Of a stretch of DNA of 64,000 nucleotides, positions 40,225-47,781 are shown one piece after another; position 1 is the stretch's first letter, and every line of letters begins with the position of its first letter. The DNA is taken from positions 25,272 to 89,271 of the forward strand of contig NIRF01000008.1 in assembly GCA_002878375.1 (NCBI GenBank), read 5' to 3'. The translations under genes and the position numbers were made by a program. A model generated the notes under the pieces. It had not been told where the DNA came from and did not search any database. It saw only the letters and a list, made by a program, of their open reading frames with translations. The DNA is from Dictyoglomus sp. NZ13-RE01. GTDB lineage: Bacteria; Dictyoglomota; Dictyoglomia; Dictyoglomales; Dictyoglomaceae.

Positions 40225-40446
40225 GTGATATAATATTTTCAAAAGTTGCACCTTAGAAAAAAGGAATGGAGAGGATTATCCGAGGATGCATGAGGTCACT
40301 ACTCTCATGCGGGTTTGAGATAATTTTTTATTGCAAAAAATGGTGTAAAAATATCAAAAATTGGGGGTAAAAATTGGGACAAAAAATGGGGATTACGCAA
40401 AACTGGTTTTGCAGGGCGCATGAAATCTTTCTTCCAGAAACCCGCA
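40225..40446 (+). repeat. CRISPR leader, copy 2
   Basis: Second copy of the leader, with TGA-TATAAT at 40226-40234 and the inverted repeat GCATGAG...CTCATGC (40288-40294, 40304-40310) now perfectly paired. It directly precedes the longer array. Confidence 0.75.
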
Positions 40447-40702
40447 GTCAAAATAATTCCCGGAATAATACGGGATTGAAACAGAAAAACAAACACTTTT
40501 TTCATACTCTTACCTCCTTGTCAAAATAATTCCCGGAATAATACGGGATTGAAACCCTTTAGAAAACCAATAACAAATAGAGCAATTAATCCGTCAAAAT
40601 AATTCCCGGAATAATACGGGATTGAAAGATAATGAAATACTTATTAACACTTAACATGCTAACACCGTCAAAATAATTCCCGGAATGATACGGGATTGAA
40701 AG
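40447..40702 (+). CRISPR. CRISPR array with four repeats and three spacers
   Basis: Repeats of 36 bases at 40447, 40520, 40593 and 40667; spacers of 37, 37 and 38 bases. The repeat begins GTCAAAATAATTCCCGG, contains a TCCCG/CGGGA stem with an 8-base loop and ends ATTGAAAC, the 8-base tag usual for Cas6-processed type I and III systems. The last two repeats end in G instead of C, and the last also has GATA for AATA, marking the distal end. No cas genes are present in the window. Confidence 0.95.
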
Positions 40703-40739
40703 TTAAATTAGTAAGTTATTTAAAATAGGGGGGTTAGAA

Positions 40740-41736
40740 ATGGAGGGAAAATAAAAGTTGTTTATCTTAAGGGTACACCTTATGAAATGGGATACCAACA
40801 TGGAAGGACTTTACAGCAGGAAATAAAATACTTGGAAAGAAATTTAGGTAAACTTTTTGAAAATTACGAAAGAATTTGGGGAAGATTTGCTCTATACTTG
40901 TTTGAAGTTTTGAGTATAATTTTGAAAAGGAACATACCCCAGCAATTCCAAGAAGAAATCAGAAGTATAGCTGATGGTTCTGGAGTTAGTTACAGGTTTA
41001 TTTGTTTAATTAATTTGATTGAAGAGCTTGGAGAGATTTTCTACTTTTTGAAATCGCCCTTTTGCTCCTGTTTTGTAGCAAGAGATACCCCTTTCTCTCA
41101 GTAGGATGGCCTGGCATTGTGGGAGTGTTAACAGGAATTTCCCAAAGATTTGATCTAATTGTGCTTTCTTCTCCAGCTAAATCAAGGGTTTTCAGTAGAA
41201 TTCCTCAAGAAATATCCATACGCCAAACCATTCAATATGCCTCAAATCTTAAAGATGGAGTAGAAAAAATTATCTCAACACCCACAATAATAGGAAGAAA
41301 TTTAGTTTTTGTATCTAAGGATGATGCGGTAGTAGTAGAGATTAGTTCTCAAAAAAGTGCACTTAGAACTTTTGAAGATGGGGATATCATTGTTACAAAT
41401 CATTATGAGATAGAAGAAATGCAAAAAGAGCAGGGAGATTATTACGGTTCTAAATATGTACCGGATGATTTTTATCATTTAGCAATGACAAAAGATGGAA
41501 GCAAAGAAAGATATGCAAAAATGAGGGCTCTTTTGAATAATCCTGTTGATTTTGAAAAAGCAAAGCAAATTCTAAGTTCTGTATCAAATATTGGCACAGT
41601 CCAAAGTGTAATAGCGATTCCCAAAAAGGGAGATTTTTGGATAGCCAATAATGGAAATCAAACTCCCGTTACAAATAGAGAATGGATTAACTTCTCTATA
41701 AAGGACCTTTTAAGTAATTGCACCTTCAATTCTTAA
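40740..41736 (+). pseudogene. Ntn-hydrolase/acyl-CoA:6-APA acyltransferase-like (C45) protein, broken
   Basis: The ATG at 40740, behind AGGGGGG, loses frame within five codons at an A run. The frame then reads VVYLKGTPYEMGYQHGR, an N-terminal motif of the family, on to the nucleophile region (FCSCFVARD) and a stop at 41104. A second frame resumes at FLSVGWPGIVGVLTG and runs to the end (IIGRNLVFVSKDDAVVVEIS, EGDIIVTNHYE-like). About 30 residues normally found between the nucleophile and WPG are missing. At least one indel and one internal deletion make a functional enzyme unlikely. Confidence 0.8.
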
Positions 41737-41919
41737 AGATGCTGGTGAATGATTTATTATAGTAAAATTAAGTAGGATAAAAATTAATATGAGTAAGTTG
41801 AAATAGTCCTCACTTTTTTATTATAATATCTTAGTACTTTGCTAAAAAATTTTGTCTTTGTCTAAAGTAAGAATGATTGGTGTATGTATTTGAATGTAAT
41901 TTTGTTACAAACTCTATAT

Positions 41920-41965
41920 AAAAGCGGTACTCTCTATAAACCTAAATAAGAGAGTACCGCTTTTT
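41920..41965. terminator. Strong bidirectional terminator
   Basis: AAAAGCGGTACTCTCT is mirrored by AGAGAGTACCGCTTTTT, a perfect 12-bp core extended by A-T pairs around a 13-base loop. It separates the broken plus-strand hydrolase gene from the minus-strand RING-like gene. The 180 bases before it show no gene. Confidence 0.9.
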
Positions 41966-41992
41966 GATGTTAAATTCTACAAACTCTATTTT

Positions 41993-42160
41993 TTATCTTA
42001 GCGGTTGTTTGCAAATTGGGCAGGTATCCATTGGACTTCCAAAGAATAATCCTTCTGTTGAATGTACACAGTCGTAACAAATAAAATGCCCATTACTGCA
42101 AGTTTTTCCTCCTTCAACATCCTTTTCTTTTCCACATGCATCACAAATACGTTTTGGCAT
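41993..42160 (-). CDS. Small RING-like zinc-binding protein
   Basis: 55 residues, with a strong ribosome site (AAAGGAGGG) six bases before the ATG. Eight metal ligands are spaced C6-x2-C9-x11-C21-x3-H25-x2-C28-x2-C31-x15-C47-x2-C50, which satisfies the C3HC4 RING consensus. Key segments are ICDACGKEK, TCSNGHFICYDCVH and DTCPICKQPLR. In eukaryotes such folds bind E2 enzymes; in bacteria a structural or nucleic-acid role is equally possible. No E1/E2-like gene was recognised nearby. It ends 28 bases from the terminator. The reading frame is certain; the RING fold is inferred from spacing alone. Confidence 0.7.
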   Translation of the reverse strand: MPKRICDACGKEKDVEGGKTCSNGHFICYDCVHSTEGLFFGSPMDTCPICKQPLR

Positions 42161-42296
42161 ATTCAACCCTCCTTTCTAAAGTTTTAATAAATTAAATTTA
42201 ATAACAATAGGAAACATCTTTTTAACTTTGTTTGCTAAAACCAAGTAGAGAAATTTTTCAGATATATTCATTTTATATTTTTTCCATTTTTTATTA

Positions 42297-43363
42297 CTAA
42301 TGTCTAAATATTTCTGCTTTAGCATTACCTAAACATCTGTTATTTCTTATTATAGGGTTTGTTGTATGCTCATATATAATGCCAACTTTGCCATTTAGGA
42401 AGCATACATTGTCTTCCAGTAGTGGACAAGATTGTCCTGCAACCATAATACCAGCATTCTCCATTTTCTACACACTCATTTTTTCTCGCTTCCCCTTTAG
42501 TATTATCTCCAAAAAATACCTATTTCACCATTCTGCCAACATCTATTATTTTCTAAAACTACCACGGCTTCATCATATATGCCTATTCCACCAGTTTTAT
42601 TTTTAACATAAATATTTTTACGAACTGTTCCTTTAGAATTACCTATGAAAGTAATCCCTACTTGGTTATTCCAAAATATGTTATCCTCTATAATCACCTC
42701 AGCATTCTCACTTGCAGCAACACCAACATCAATATCGTAAAATTTGCAGTCTCTTACTACTCCCCTTGTCTCCTCTAAAAGGAATAATCCAGTAACATTT
42801 TTAGCACCCGTAAATGCACATGATTGTATTTCAAATGTAGAATCAGATGCCAAAATAATGTCTGGATTTACATCATTTTTAACATAGCTAGTATATTCAA
42901 AACATATATTCCTAATAGTAACGTGAACATTATCATCAATGCTAAAAATTTGGATAAGGTGTTCATTTTCTTCACTTCCAATATATGAAATACGTGTTTT
43001 ATCTATCCCTTCTCCTTCCAGTGTAAGTGACTTAGTTATTTGGAGCGGTTTATCAAATTTGTAAAGTCCTGCTTGTAATCGGATAACAGAGCCCGGTGGA
43101 GCATTTTCAATCTCTTTTATTAAAGCATCCACATCTCTTTGCTCGGTAGGAACAGGTAATGGGGTAAACATATTCCAGTTCATTGGTGTTAACTGTTGCT
43201 TAAGCAGATCTAATTTTTGAGGATTTTTAGTTTTGGATTGTGCAAGGTTTAAAATCCACTTTATAATTGCTCTAACTATTTTGAATAAAATTACTAATGT
43301 ACCGTAAAAAAGTTAGAATACTATTTTTAGTAATGTCCACATCATACTAATTATCTCGTCCAA
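42297..43363 (-). pseudogene. Membrane-anchored right-handed beta-helix protein, decayed
   Basis: A likely TTG start at 43363 follows GAGAGGTGG. Nine codons later comes MMWTLLKIVF and an in-frame TAA (43315-43313), after which the same frame goes on through a membrane helix (TLVILFKIVRAIIKWIL) into a 220-residue parallel beta-helix: GSVIRLQAGLYKF, EGEGIDKTRISYIG, FEIQSCAFTG, RGVVRDCKFYDIDVG and further N/I-rich turns. Two more frameshifts (near a T6 run at 42517 and about 42460) are needed to follow the repeats to IIRNNRCLGNAKAEIFRH. The fold is that of NosD/pectate-lyase-like proteins. A short functional version starting at 43183 cannot be excluded. Confidence 0.75.
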
Positions 43364-43595
43364 ATTATCCACCTCTCAGTTTGAATTTATTTTTGACTCC
43401 TTAGTTATAAATAAAATATAAGCTTAGACATTGGGCTGTGTTTAATATAGGGATTTTTATATAAATCTTGATGTTATCGTGAGTTCGAAAAATAGTTGCG
43501 AAAATTTTTAGATTAATACTCTATCTATTATTAAAATATTATTAACACTAATTTAAGTATATCTCAAAAAGTTTTCTTTGCCAAGTATAAAATGG

Positions 43596-44005
43596 GAGAC
43601 TGTTTGAAAATTTACAAAAGAAGGAAATAAGCTAAAATAATGAAGTATGAGGATGAGAATGATAGATATTAATGTTTTTCTTAATTTTTCAAAAGAATAT
43701 TTTAAAAAGAAAGAAATAGAGAAGAAAAAAGAAAGGAGGAAAAGAGGAAGACCCAAAATTTACCCTGATCATCTCATTCTTACCTTACTCTTTATTAAAA
43801 GTATCAAGGGGATACTCTTACAGAGAGTTAGAAGAAATTTTAAGGAAATGTGAGGGAGATATTTAGAATTGAAAGTGTATTTGTTAATATAATGCAAGCA
43901 TTAGGGAGTTATGAGCCTACAAGGATAGAAAAGTTATTTTCACTCTTTTCTTTAAGCTTTTAAGAAATTAGATCCTATCTTTTTGTAGATTTTTCAAACA
44001 GTCTC
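43596..44005 (+). mobile_element. Internally deleted insertion sequence with 15-bp inverted repeats
   Basis: GAGACTGTTTGAAAA (43596-43610) recurs exactly inverted at 43991-44005, with looser matching beyond. Between them lies a transposase N-terminal fragment from 43647: it contains KRGRPKIYPDHLILTLLFIKS and, after a frameshift near 43805, GYSYRELEEILRKCEGD, typical of IS4-like DDE transposases, then stops. About 410 bases remain, so the element cannot move by itself. The 230 bases to its left hold no gene I can see. Confidence 0.8.
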
Positions 44006-44019
44006 GCCTTTAACACCTC

Positions 44020-44049
44020 TTGACAAAAATTTTGATAGTGAGTTATAAA
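44020..44049 (+). promoter_or_regulatory. Promoter of the zinc-ribbon/kinase operon
   Basis: TTGACA (44020-44025), an 18-base spacer and TATAAA (44044-44049), 15 bases outside the IS inverted repeat. Predicted start near 44056; the ribosome site AAGGGGGG precedes the ATG at 44084. Confidence 0.75.
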
Positions 44050-44083
44050 ATAGATAGTAAGTAAATAAGGGGGGTTTTTTTAA

Positions 44084-44935
44084 ATGAGTGAATTATTTAA
44101 GCAATATGGGGGTAAAACTCAAGAAAGCTCCAGTGCTGAAGAGGTACTGATATGTCCTCATTGTGGAGCAGAAAACGAAGAAGGAGCGAAATATTGTGCA
44201 GAATGTGGTAAACCTCTCAATCCAGTCAAACAATGTCCCCATTGTAAATCAACAGTACCAGCAGATGCAGACATTTGTGAAGTATGTGGGGCATGGCTTT
44301 TGGAGGGGCGATGCAAATTTTGCTATGCACCTTTAGAGGAGGGAGCCAAATTCTGTTCTGTTTGTGGGAATCCAGTAGAAGGAATAATATGTCCCCAATG
44401 TGGGAATCTAAGCTATTTTGATTTTTGTAAACATTGTGGAATTCCATTAACGAAGCAAGCACATGAAGCGATTGAGCAATTAAGGAATTCAGAGGAATTC
44501 CAAGCCATATTAAGGGGCATATCAGAGCAAACCATAGATGAGACGGACGATGAGAAAGAACTAAAGAAGATGAAAGAGTACAAAGAGAGGTTACAGAAAA
44601 GCGATTCTACTCAATTACAAAAATCCTCACAGATATTTAATTCAGGGACAGACGAACTAATTCAAGGAGTGGATAAAGCGGAGAGATCTCAAGAGGAGCT
44701 AAATAAACTTTTTGAGAAATTACAGCAGAAAGAATTCAAGAACAATCAAGAGGCGAGGAGATTTTTTGGGGCATTAAAAGTTCTGTTACCCACAATAAAG
44801 CGAAACCCAATAGGGTGGCGTTGTAATGCGTATGGGGTAGTACATCCAGAAGGGCCCCAAGGTTGTTCAGCTCCTGGGCATGGAGGGGAGTGGTTATTTG
44901 AGACTATAACTACAATTGAGGAAGTGGAAATATGA
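44084..44935 (+). CDS. Multi-zinc-ribbon protein of unknown function
   Basis: 283 residues. The first 125 hold a string of zinc ribbons: CPHCGAENEEGAKYCAECG, CPHCKSTVPADADICEVCG, CKFCYAPLEEGAKFCSVCG and CPQCGNLSYFDFCKHCG, i.e. four C-x2-C...C-x2-C units. A charged, coiled-coil-like middle (about 130-235) follows. The last 50 residues have a separate Cys/His cluster (GWRCNAYGVVHP, GCSAPGHGGEW). The stop overlaps the kinase start (ATGA), so the two are co-translated. The ribbons could bind DNA, RNA or protein; a sensor or scaffold for the kinase is a reasonable guess. Confidence 0.8.
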   Translation: MSELFKQYGGKTQESSSAEEVLICPHCGAENEEGAKYCAECGKPLNPVKQCPHCKSTVPADADICEVCGAWLLEGRCKFCYAPLEEGAKFCSVCGNPVEGIICPQCGNLSYFDFCKHCGIPLTKQAHEAIEQLRNSEEFQAILRGISEQTIDETDDEKELKKMKEYKERLQKSDSTQLQKSSQIFNSGTDELIQGVDKAERSQEELNKLFEKLQQKEFKNNQEARRFFGALKVLLPTIKRNPIGWRCNAYGVVHPEGPQGCSAPGHGGEWLFETITTIEEVEI

Positions 44936-47085
44936 GTAAAGAGGATATGAATAAAGAAGAGACGATACGTTCAGTTAATGGTGAGATAATATCCTCAGGG
45001 GTAGATCGAACAGAGAGGGACAGTGGAGGGATAATATCATCAGGGGTAGGACAAAATCTAGCTCCTACAATCTCATTAAATGAAATAGTTATTAATGGGG
45101 AGCGATACATAATCACACAGCAATTAGCCACTTCTGGGGAAGCAGAAGTTTTTCTAGCGAAGAGAGGGAATGATGAATATGTAATAAAGCTATACTATCC
45201 AAGTTTTATGCCGAAGAAAGAGATAATAGAGAAGCTAAAAGGGCTAACACATCCAGATATTATATCTATTATTGATTATGGGTGGTATCAAAACAGATTT
45301 GTTGAGGTAATGGAGTATGCGAGGGGTGGTTCCTTATACGAAAAGATTCCGATAAAAGACCCAAAATTTTTAAAGCAAATAGTGAAAGAAGTAGTAAATG
45401 CGCTTGAATTTTGTCACAGTAGAGGGATAATTCATCGAGACTTAAAACCACAAAACATATTTTTCCGAGATTCAAGTCAGAGGGATATAGTGATAGGAGA
45501 TTTTGGAATATCAAGTGTTTTGGATGAAGGTTATTCGAAGCGCTTAACAGGGCAAGCGAGGACACTAACCTATGCAGCGCCTGAGCTTTTTCAGAGCATA
45601 AGAGGAAAGACAGTAATAGACAAAGAGGTAGACTATTACTCCTTAGGGATTACACTAATTCACTTATGGAGTGGGGAAGAACCATTTAAAGACTTAGGTG
45701 AATATGGAGTTATGAGGATGAAGATGGAGGGGCGAGTAGAGATACCTGAAGACATGCCGAATGAATTCAAGACCTTGGTAAAGGGATTATTAGTAGTAAA
45801 TCCAGCGAAGAGGTGGGGGTATAAAGAAGTTCAGAAGTGGTTAAACGGGGAAGTTGTACCGGTGGAGTATGAAGTTATAAAAGAGTATCCACCATTCATA
45901 TTTGGGAAAGTAGGGAATGAGGAGTTAGTAGCGACTGATCCAGAGAGCTTAGCGGATTTAATGGAGAAGTATGAAGAGCTTGGGAAGCGACATTTATATA
46001 GGAGAGCAATATCTGAGTGGTTAAAGAACAAGAACCAATATTTATACACGGCGATTGAGAGTATAATAGAGGAGGAATATCCGAGGGATCAGAGGGCTGG
46101 ATTAATAAAAGCGATCTATGTTTTAGACTCAGGGAGAGGATTTAAGGGGGTAGATGGAAATAGGTATAGTACACCTGAAGAGATAGCGAAATGTTTAGAG
46201 GAGAATTTTTCGTATTATGAAGAGGAGTTAAAGAAAGAGACAGCGGAGTTATACTTATACTTGGAGGCGAGGGGTTATAAAGGAGAGGCGGACAAATTTA
46301 GGAAGCTTTTCAAGAATGCGCCTTCTGGAGCTGCTTTAAATACTCTTATTCTTTCTCTTGAGGGTGAAGATTTGCTAATAATAGATATTAATGACCCTAA
46401 AACTTGGTATAAAAAGGGGATTGAATTTTACGATCTTGGTAAATATGAAAGAGCTATAAAATGTTTTGATGAAGCAATAAAATTGAGAAATGGAGACTTC
46501 CCAGATGCTTGGTATAACAAAGGTCTTGCATTTTATGCTCTTGGCAGGTTTGACGAGGCGATAAAATGTTATGATGAAGTTATAAAATTGAGAAAAGGAG
46601 ATTTTCCAGAGTTTTGGTATAACAAAGGTAATGCACTTTCAAAGCTTGGCAAGTTTAAAGAGGCGATAGAGTGTTTTGATAAAGCGATAAAGTTGGGAAA
46701 AAGAGATGATCCAGATGCTTGGTATAACAAAGGGAATGCATTTTATGCTCTTGGCAGGTTTGACGAGGCGATAAAATGTTATGATGAAGCAATAAAATTG
46801 AGAAAAGGAGACTTCCCAGATGCTTGGAATAACAAAGGTAATGCATTTTATGCTCTTGGCAAGTTTGGAGAGGCGATCAAGTGTTTTGATGAAGTGATAA
46901 AATTGAGAAAAGGAAATGATCCAGAAGCTTGGTTTAACAAAGGAAATGCACTTTATTATCTTTTCAGGTTTGAAGAAGCGATCAAATGTTATGATGAGGC
47001 TATAAGATTGAGAAATGGGGACTATTCAGAAGCTTTGGAGGCAAAAAATCGTGCGCTTTCAATACTCAATAAGTGGAAAAAGTAA
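44932..47085 (+). CDS. Ser/Thr protein kinase with C-terminal TPR array
   Basis: 717 residues. After a 55-residue N-terminal segment with an internal repeat (IISSGV twice), the kinase domain runs to about 310: a glycine loop with changed spacing (LATSGEAEVFLAK), lysine in YVIKLYY (Lys86), catalytic HRDLKPQN (168-175), metal site GDFG (189-192) and AAPEL. All catalytic residues are present. No membrane helix or PASTA domain is seen, so it is cytoplasmic. A middle region of unknown fold (310-485) precedes six 35-residue TPRs (487-696). It uses GCG and GAG codons more than the BREX genes facing it. Confidence 0.92.
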   Translation: MSKEDMNKEETIRSVNGEIISSGVDRTERDSGGIISSGVGQNLAPTISLNEIVINGERYIITQQLATSGEAEVFLAKRGNDEYVIKLYYPSFMPKKEIIEKLKGLTHPDIISIIDYGWYQNRFVEVMEYARGGSLYEKIPIKDPKFLKQIVKEVVNALEFCHSRGIIHRDLKPQNIFFRDSSQRDIVIGDFGISSVLDEGYSKRLTGQARTLTYAAPELFQSIRGKTVIDKEVDYYSLGITLIHLWSGEEPFKDLGEYGVMRMKMEGRVEIPEDMPNEFKTLVKGLLVVNPAKRWGYKEVQKWLNGEVVPVEYEVIKEYPPFIFGKVGNEELVATDPESLADLMEKYEELGKRHLYRRAISEWLKNKNQYLYTAIESIIEEEYPRDQRAGLIKAIYVLDSGRGFKGVDGNRYSTPEEIAKCLEENFSYYEEELKKETAELYLYLEARGYKGEADKFRKLFKNAPSGAALNTLILSLEGEDLLIIDINDPKTWYKKGIEFYDLGKYERAIKCFDEAIKLRNGDFPDAWYNKGLAFYALGRFDEAIKCYDEVIKLRKGDFPEFWYNKGNALSKLGKFKEAIECFDKAIKLGKRDDPDAWYNKGNAFYALGRFDEAIKCYDEAIKLRKGDFPDAWNNKGNAFYALGKFGEAIKCFDEVIKLRKGNDPEAWFNKGNALYYLFRFEEAIKCYDEAIRLRNGDYSEALEAKNRALSILNKWKK
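46390..47019 (+). repeat. Six tandem 105-bp TPR-coding repeats
   Basis: Six units of 105 bases with the pattern DAWYNKGNAFYALGRFDEAI. Repeats 2 and 4 are almost identical over long stretches, indicating recent amplification or gene conversion. The same unit occurs again, isolated, near 47540. Confidence 0.9.
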
Positions 47086-47090
47086 TTCCT

Positions 47091-47118
47091 CTAACTTTTC
47101 CTAAATTCTAAAATTTTA
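47091..47118 (-). pseudogene. Remnant of a second sigma-factor 3' end
   Basis: On the minus strand the frame reads KILEFRKS-stop, matching the real sigma factor end (KIIDFRKC-stop at 47805-47778). The surrounding bases 47084-47118 and 47771-47805 are alike with only a few differences. The kinase gene thus once met a sigma gene end here too. Confidence 0.6.
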
Positions 47119-47395
47119 GGGCTGCGGAATAACATGGTATCCCCTTAGATAAGATTCTAACCTTTTTGAAAATAATTCGTCGAGGATAACAAGGAAAATT
47201 TCTTTACTTAATAATCTCCCAGGGAGTCTTGTTTTCTTTGTAGCTATTCTTCCTGATAGCATTAAACCAAAGAATATATGTATGTGCTTTTGGAAGTAAC
47301 GCGGAAGAAGAATTAAATCTCTCCAGCTCATAAAACTCAACTTCTATTAGATTTTTATACTTTTTCTGTAGTATTTTGAATAAGAATACCATAAA
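47116..47395 (-). mobile_element. Transposase (integrase-core) C-terminal fragment, frameshifted
   Basis: Two frames together give the end of an rve-type transposase: YELERFNSSSALLPKAHTY and FNAIRKNSYKENKTPWEI, then after a shift near 47205 LLSKEIFLVILDELFSKRLE and GYHVIPQP. The N-terminal catalytic part is missing. It separates the two copies of the kinase/sigma junction and may have taken part in the rearrangement. Bases 47396-47536 hold no gene I can identify. Confidence 0.55.
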
Positions 47396-47536
47396 ATTGA
47401 GAGGTGCTATGTTCTTTTTTTACTCCTTTCCTTTAATACTTAGATTATTTTCTATGAAATCTAATAGCAATTTCTTTTCTCCTACTCTAATAACTTTAAT
47501 ATCCATTGGGGGATACCATCTCCCTTCCGTGTTCCA

Positions 47537-47781
47537 CAGGCAAGGTACTTTATGCTCTTGGCAGGTTTGAAGAGGCGATAGAATGTTATGATAAAGCAAT
47601 AGAACTGAGTAAGGGAAAATTTTACTCAGCTTTTTCTGGTAAAGCCTTTGCACTTTGCAAACTTGGTAAGTTTGATGAGGTTTCAGAATTTTTAAATGAG
47701 GCTTCAAAATTCTTAACTAAATGGACTATAGATGTCATAAAGCTTTTAATTTTAGTATTTCATAATAGAGAAATCCTCTAA
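47537..47781 (+). pseudogene. Orphan TPR fragment, duplicate of the kinase 3' end
   Basis: Begins abruptly with KVLYALGRFEEAIECYDKAIELSKG, one TPR like those of the kinase, followed by a half-matching second unit (SAFSGKAFALCKLGKFDE) and a short tail. It lacks a kinase domain and ribosome site. Its stop overlaps the end of the sigma gene, as the kinase stop does with the sigma remnant. Best read as a truncated copy of a kinase-TPR gene. Confidence 0.7.

Noticed and set aside
40305-40505. Minus-strand frame starting MKKVFVF through the CRISPR array
   Set aside because: It runs through the leader, one repeat and a spacer; the ribosome site and ATG belong to the spacer sequence itself, so this is captured foreign sequence, not a gene.
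39873-40740. Complete CRISPR-Cas system
   Set aside because: Only arrays and leaders are present. None of the reading frames in the window looks like cas1, cas2, cas6 or an effector.
43553-43756. Minus-strand frame across the IS left end
   Set aside because: It is the complement of the transposase fragment and inverted repeat, with no start signals.
47420-47707. Minus-strand frame of 95 codons opposite the TPR fragment
   Set aside because: Most of it is the complement of TPR sequence; only its last part (about 47420-47510) is not, and that is too short to identify.
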